Part shown: positions 63,981 through 64,000 of the stretch, piece after piece
Layout of the letters: each line of letters opens with the position of its first letter
How positions within the stretch are numbered: the first letter of the stretch is position 1
Notes under the pieces: model-generated
The model's input: the letters and a program-made list of their open reading frames with translations, nothing else
Told to the model about the DNA's origin: nothing
The model's database searches: none
Made by a program: the position numbers and the translations under genes
Assembly (NCBI GenBank): GCA_026936325.1
Contig: JAPTHN010000008.1
Span: 53,795,706-53,859,705, forward strand
Direction of reading: 5' to 3'
Length of the DNA: 64,000 nucleotides
Origin: Platynereis dumerilii
Lineage: Eukaryota > Annelida > Polychaeta > Phyllodocida > Nereididae

Positions 63981-64000
63981 CTGGTCAAAATTGAGGTGGA

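Overview
The window looks like repeat-rich genomic DNA from a marine deuterostome invertebrate (echinoderm, hemichordate or amphioxus type). This is inferred from AT-rich sequence, short spliced exons in long introns, a Renilla-luciferase-like haloalkane dehalogenase gene, MS4A/CD20-like tetraspan genes, a Ngaro-type tyrosine-recombinase retrotransposon, many CR1/L2-type LINE fragments and many small terminal-inverted-repeat elements. The species cannot be named from the sequence alone.

Host genes. (1) A minus-strand MS4A/CD20-like gene has four exons recognised between 20022 and 9828; no exon for its fourth membrane helix was found. (2) A minus-strand, four-exon gene at 29283-26779 encodes a complete 304-residue haloalkane dehalogenase/Renilla-luciferase-like alpha/beta hydrolase with an intact catalytic triad. 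(3) A plus-strand MS4A/CD20-like gene, 37447-58919, has seven coding exons and encodes 207 residues. Its first four coding exons match those of gene 1 in order and phase, so the two are divergent, head-to-head paralogues with the hydrolase gene between them. (4) An intronless CUB-CUB-LDLa-(Cys-rich)-LDLa-TM-PPxY receptor-like frame, 60750-62630, carries three in-frame TAA codons and is probably a retrocopy or decaying gene. (5) At the right edge, a minus-strand serpin exon (63980-63756) stops in the reactive-loop hinge exactly where a transposon sequence begins.

Mobile and repeat layout. 1-8.5 kb: a LINE fragment, then a long block with no recognised gene. 9.2-12.3 kb: inverted-repeat elements and a ~157-bp tandem repeat. 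13.7-18.3 kb: LINE fragments, one inserted in another. 18.5-20 kb: an LTR-like sequence with tandem repeats. 20-26 kb: a MITE, a microsatellite, an A-rich tract and LINE 3' ends. 26-31 kb: foldback MITEs around the hydrolase gene, then a hAT-like element. 32.5-35.5 kb: a Tc1/mariner-like element split by a LINE with an intact RT domain. 35.8-40.8 kb: small TIR elements. 41.0-47.0 kb: a Ngaro-type element that looks young and essentially whole, in intron 3 of gene 3. 47-58.5 kb: nested TIR elements in the introns of gene 3. 59.9-60.7 kb: two minisatellites.

I found no CRISPR array, rRNA, convincing tRNA or operon. Nothing here amounts to a clearly new biological system. The strongest leads are the MS4A pair flanking a luciferase-like enzyme, the three-TAA receptor frame, and the serpin cut at its hinge. 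Splice sites and exon calls were made by eye and have not been tested against transcripts.
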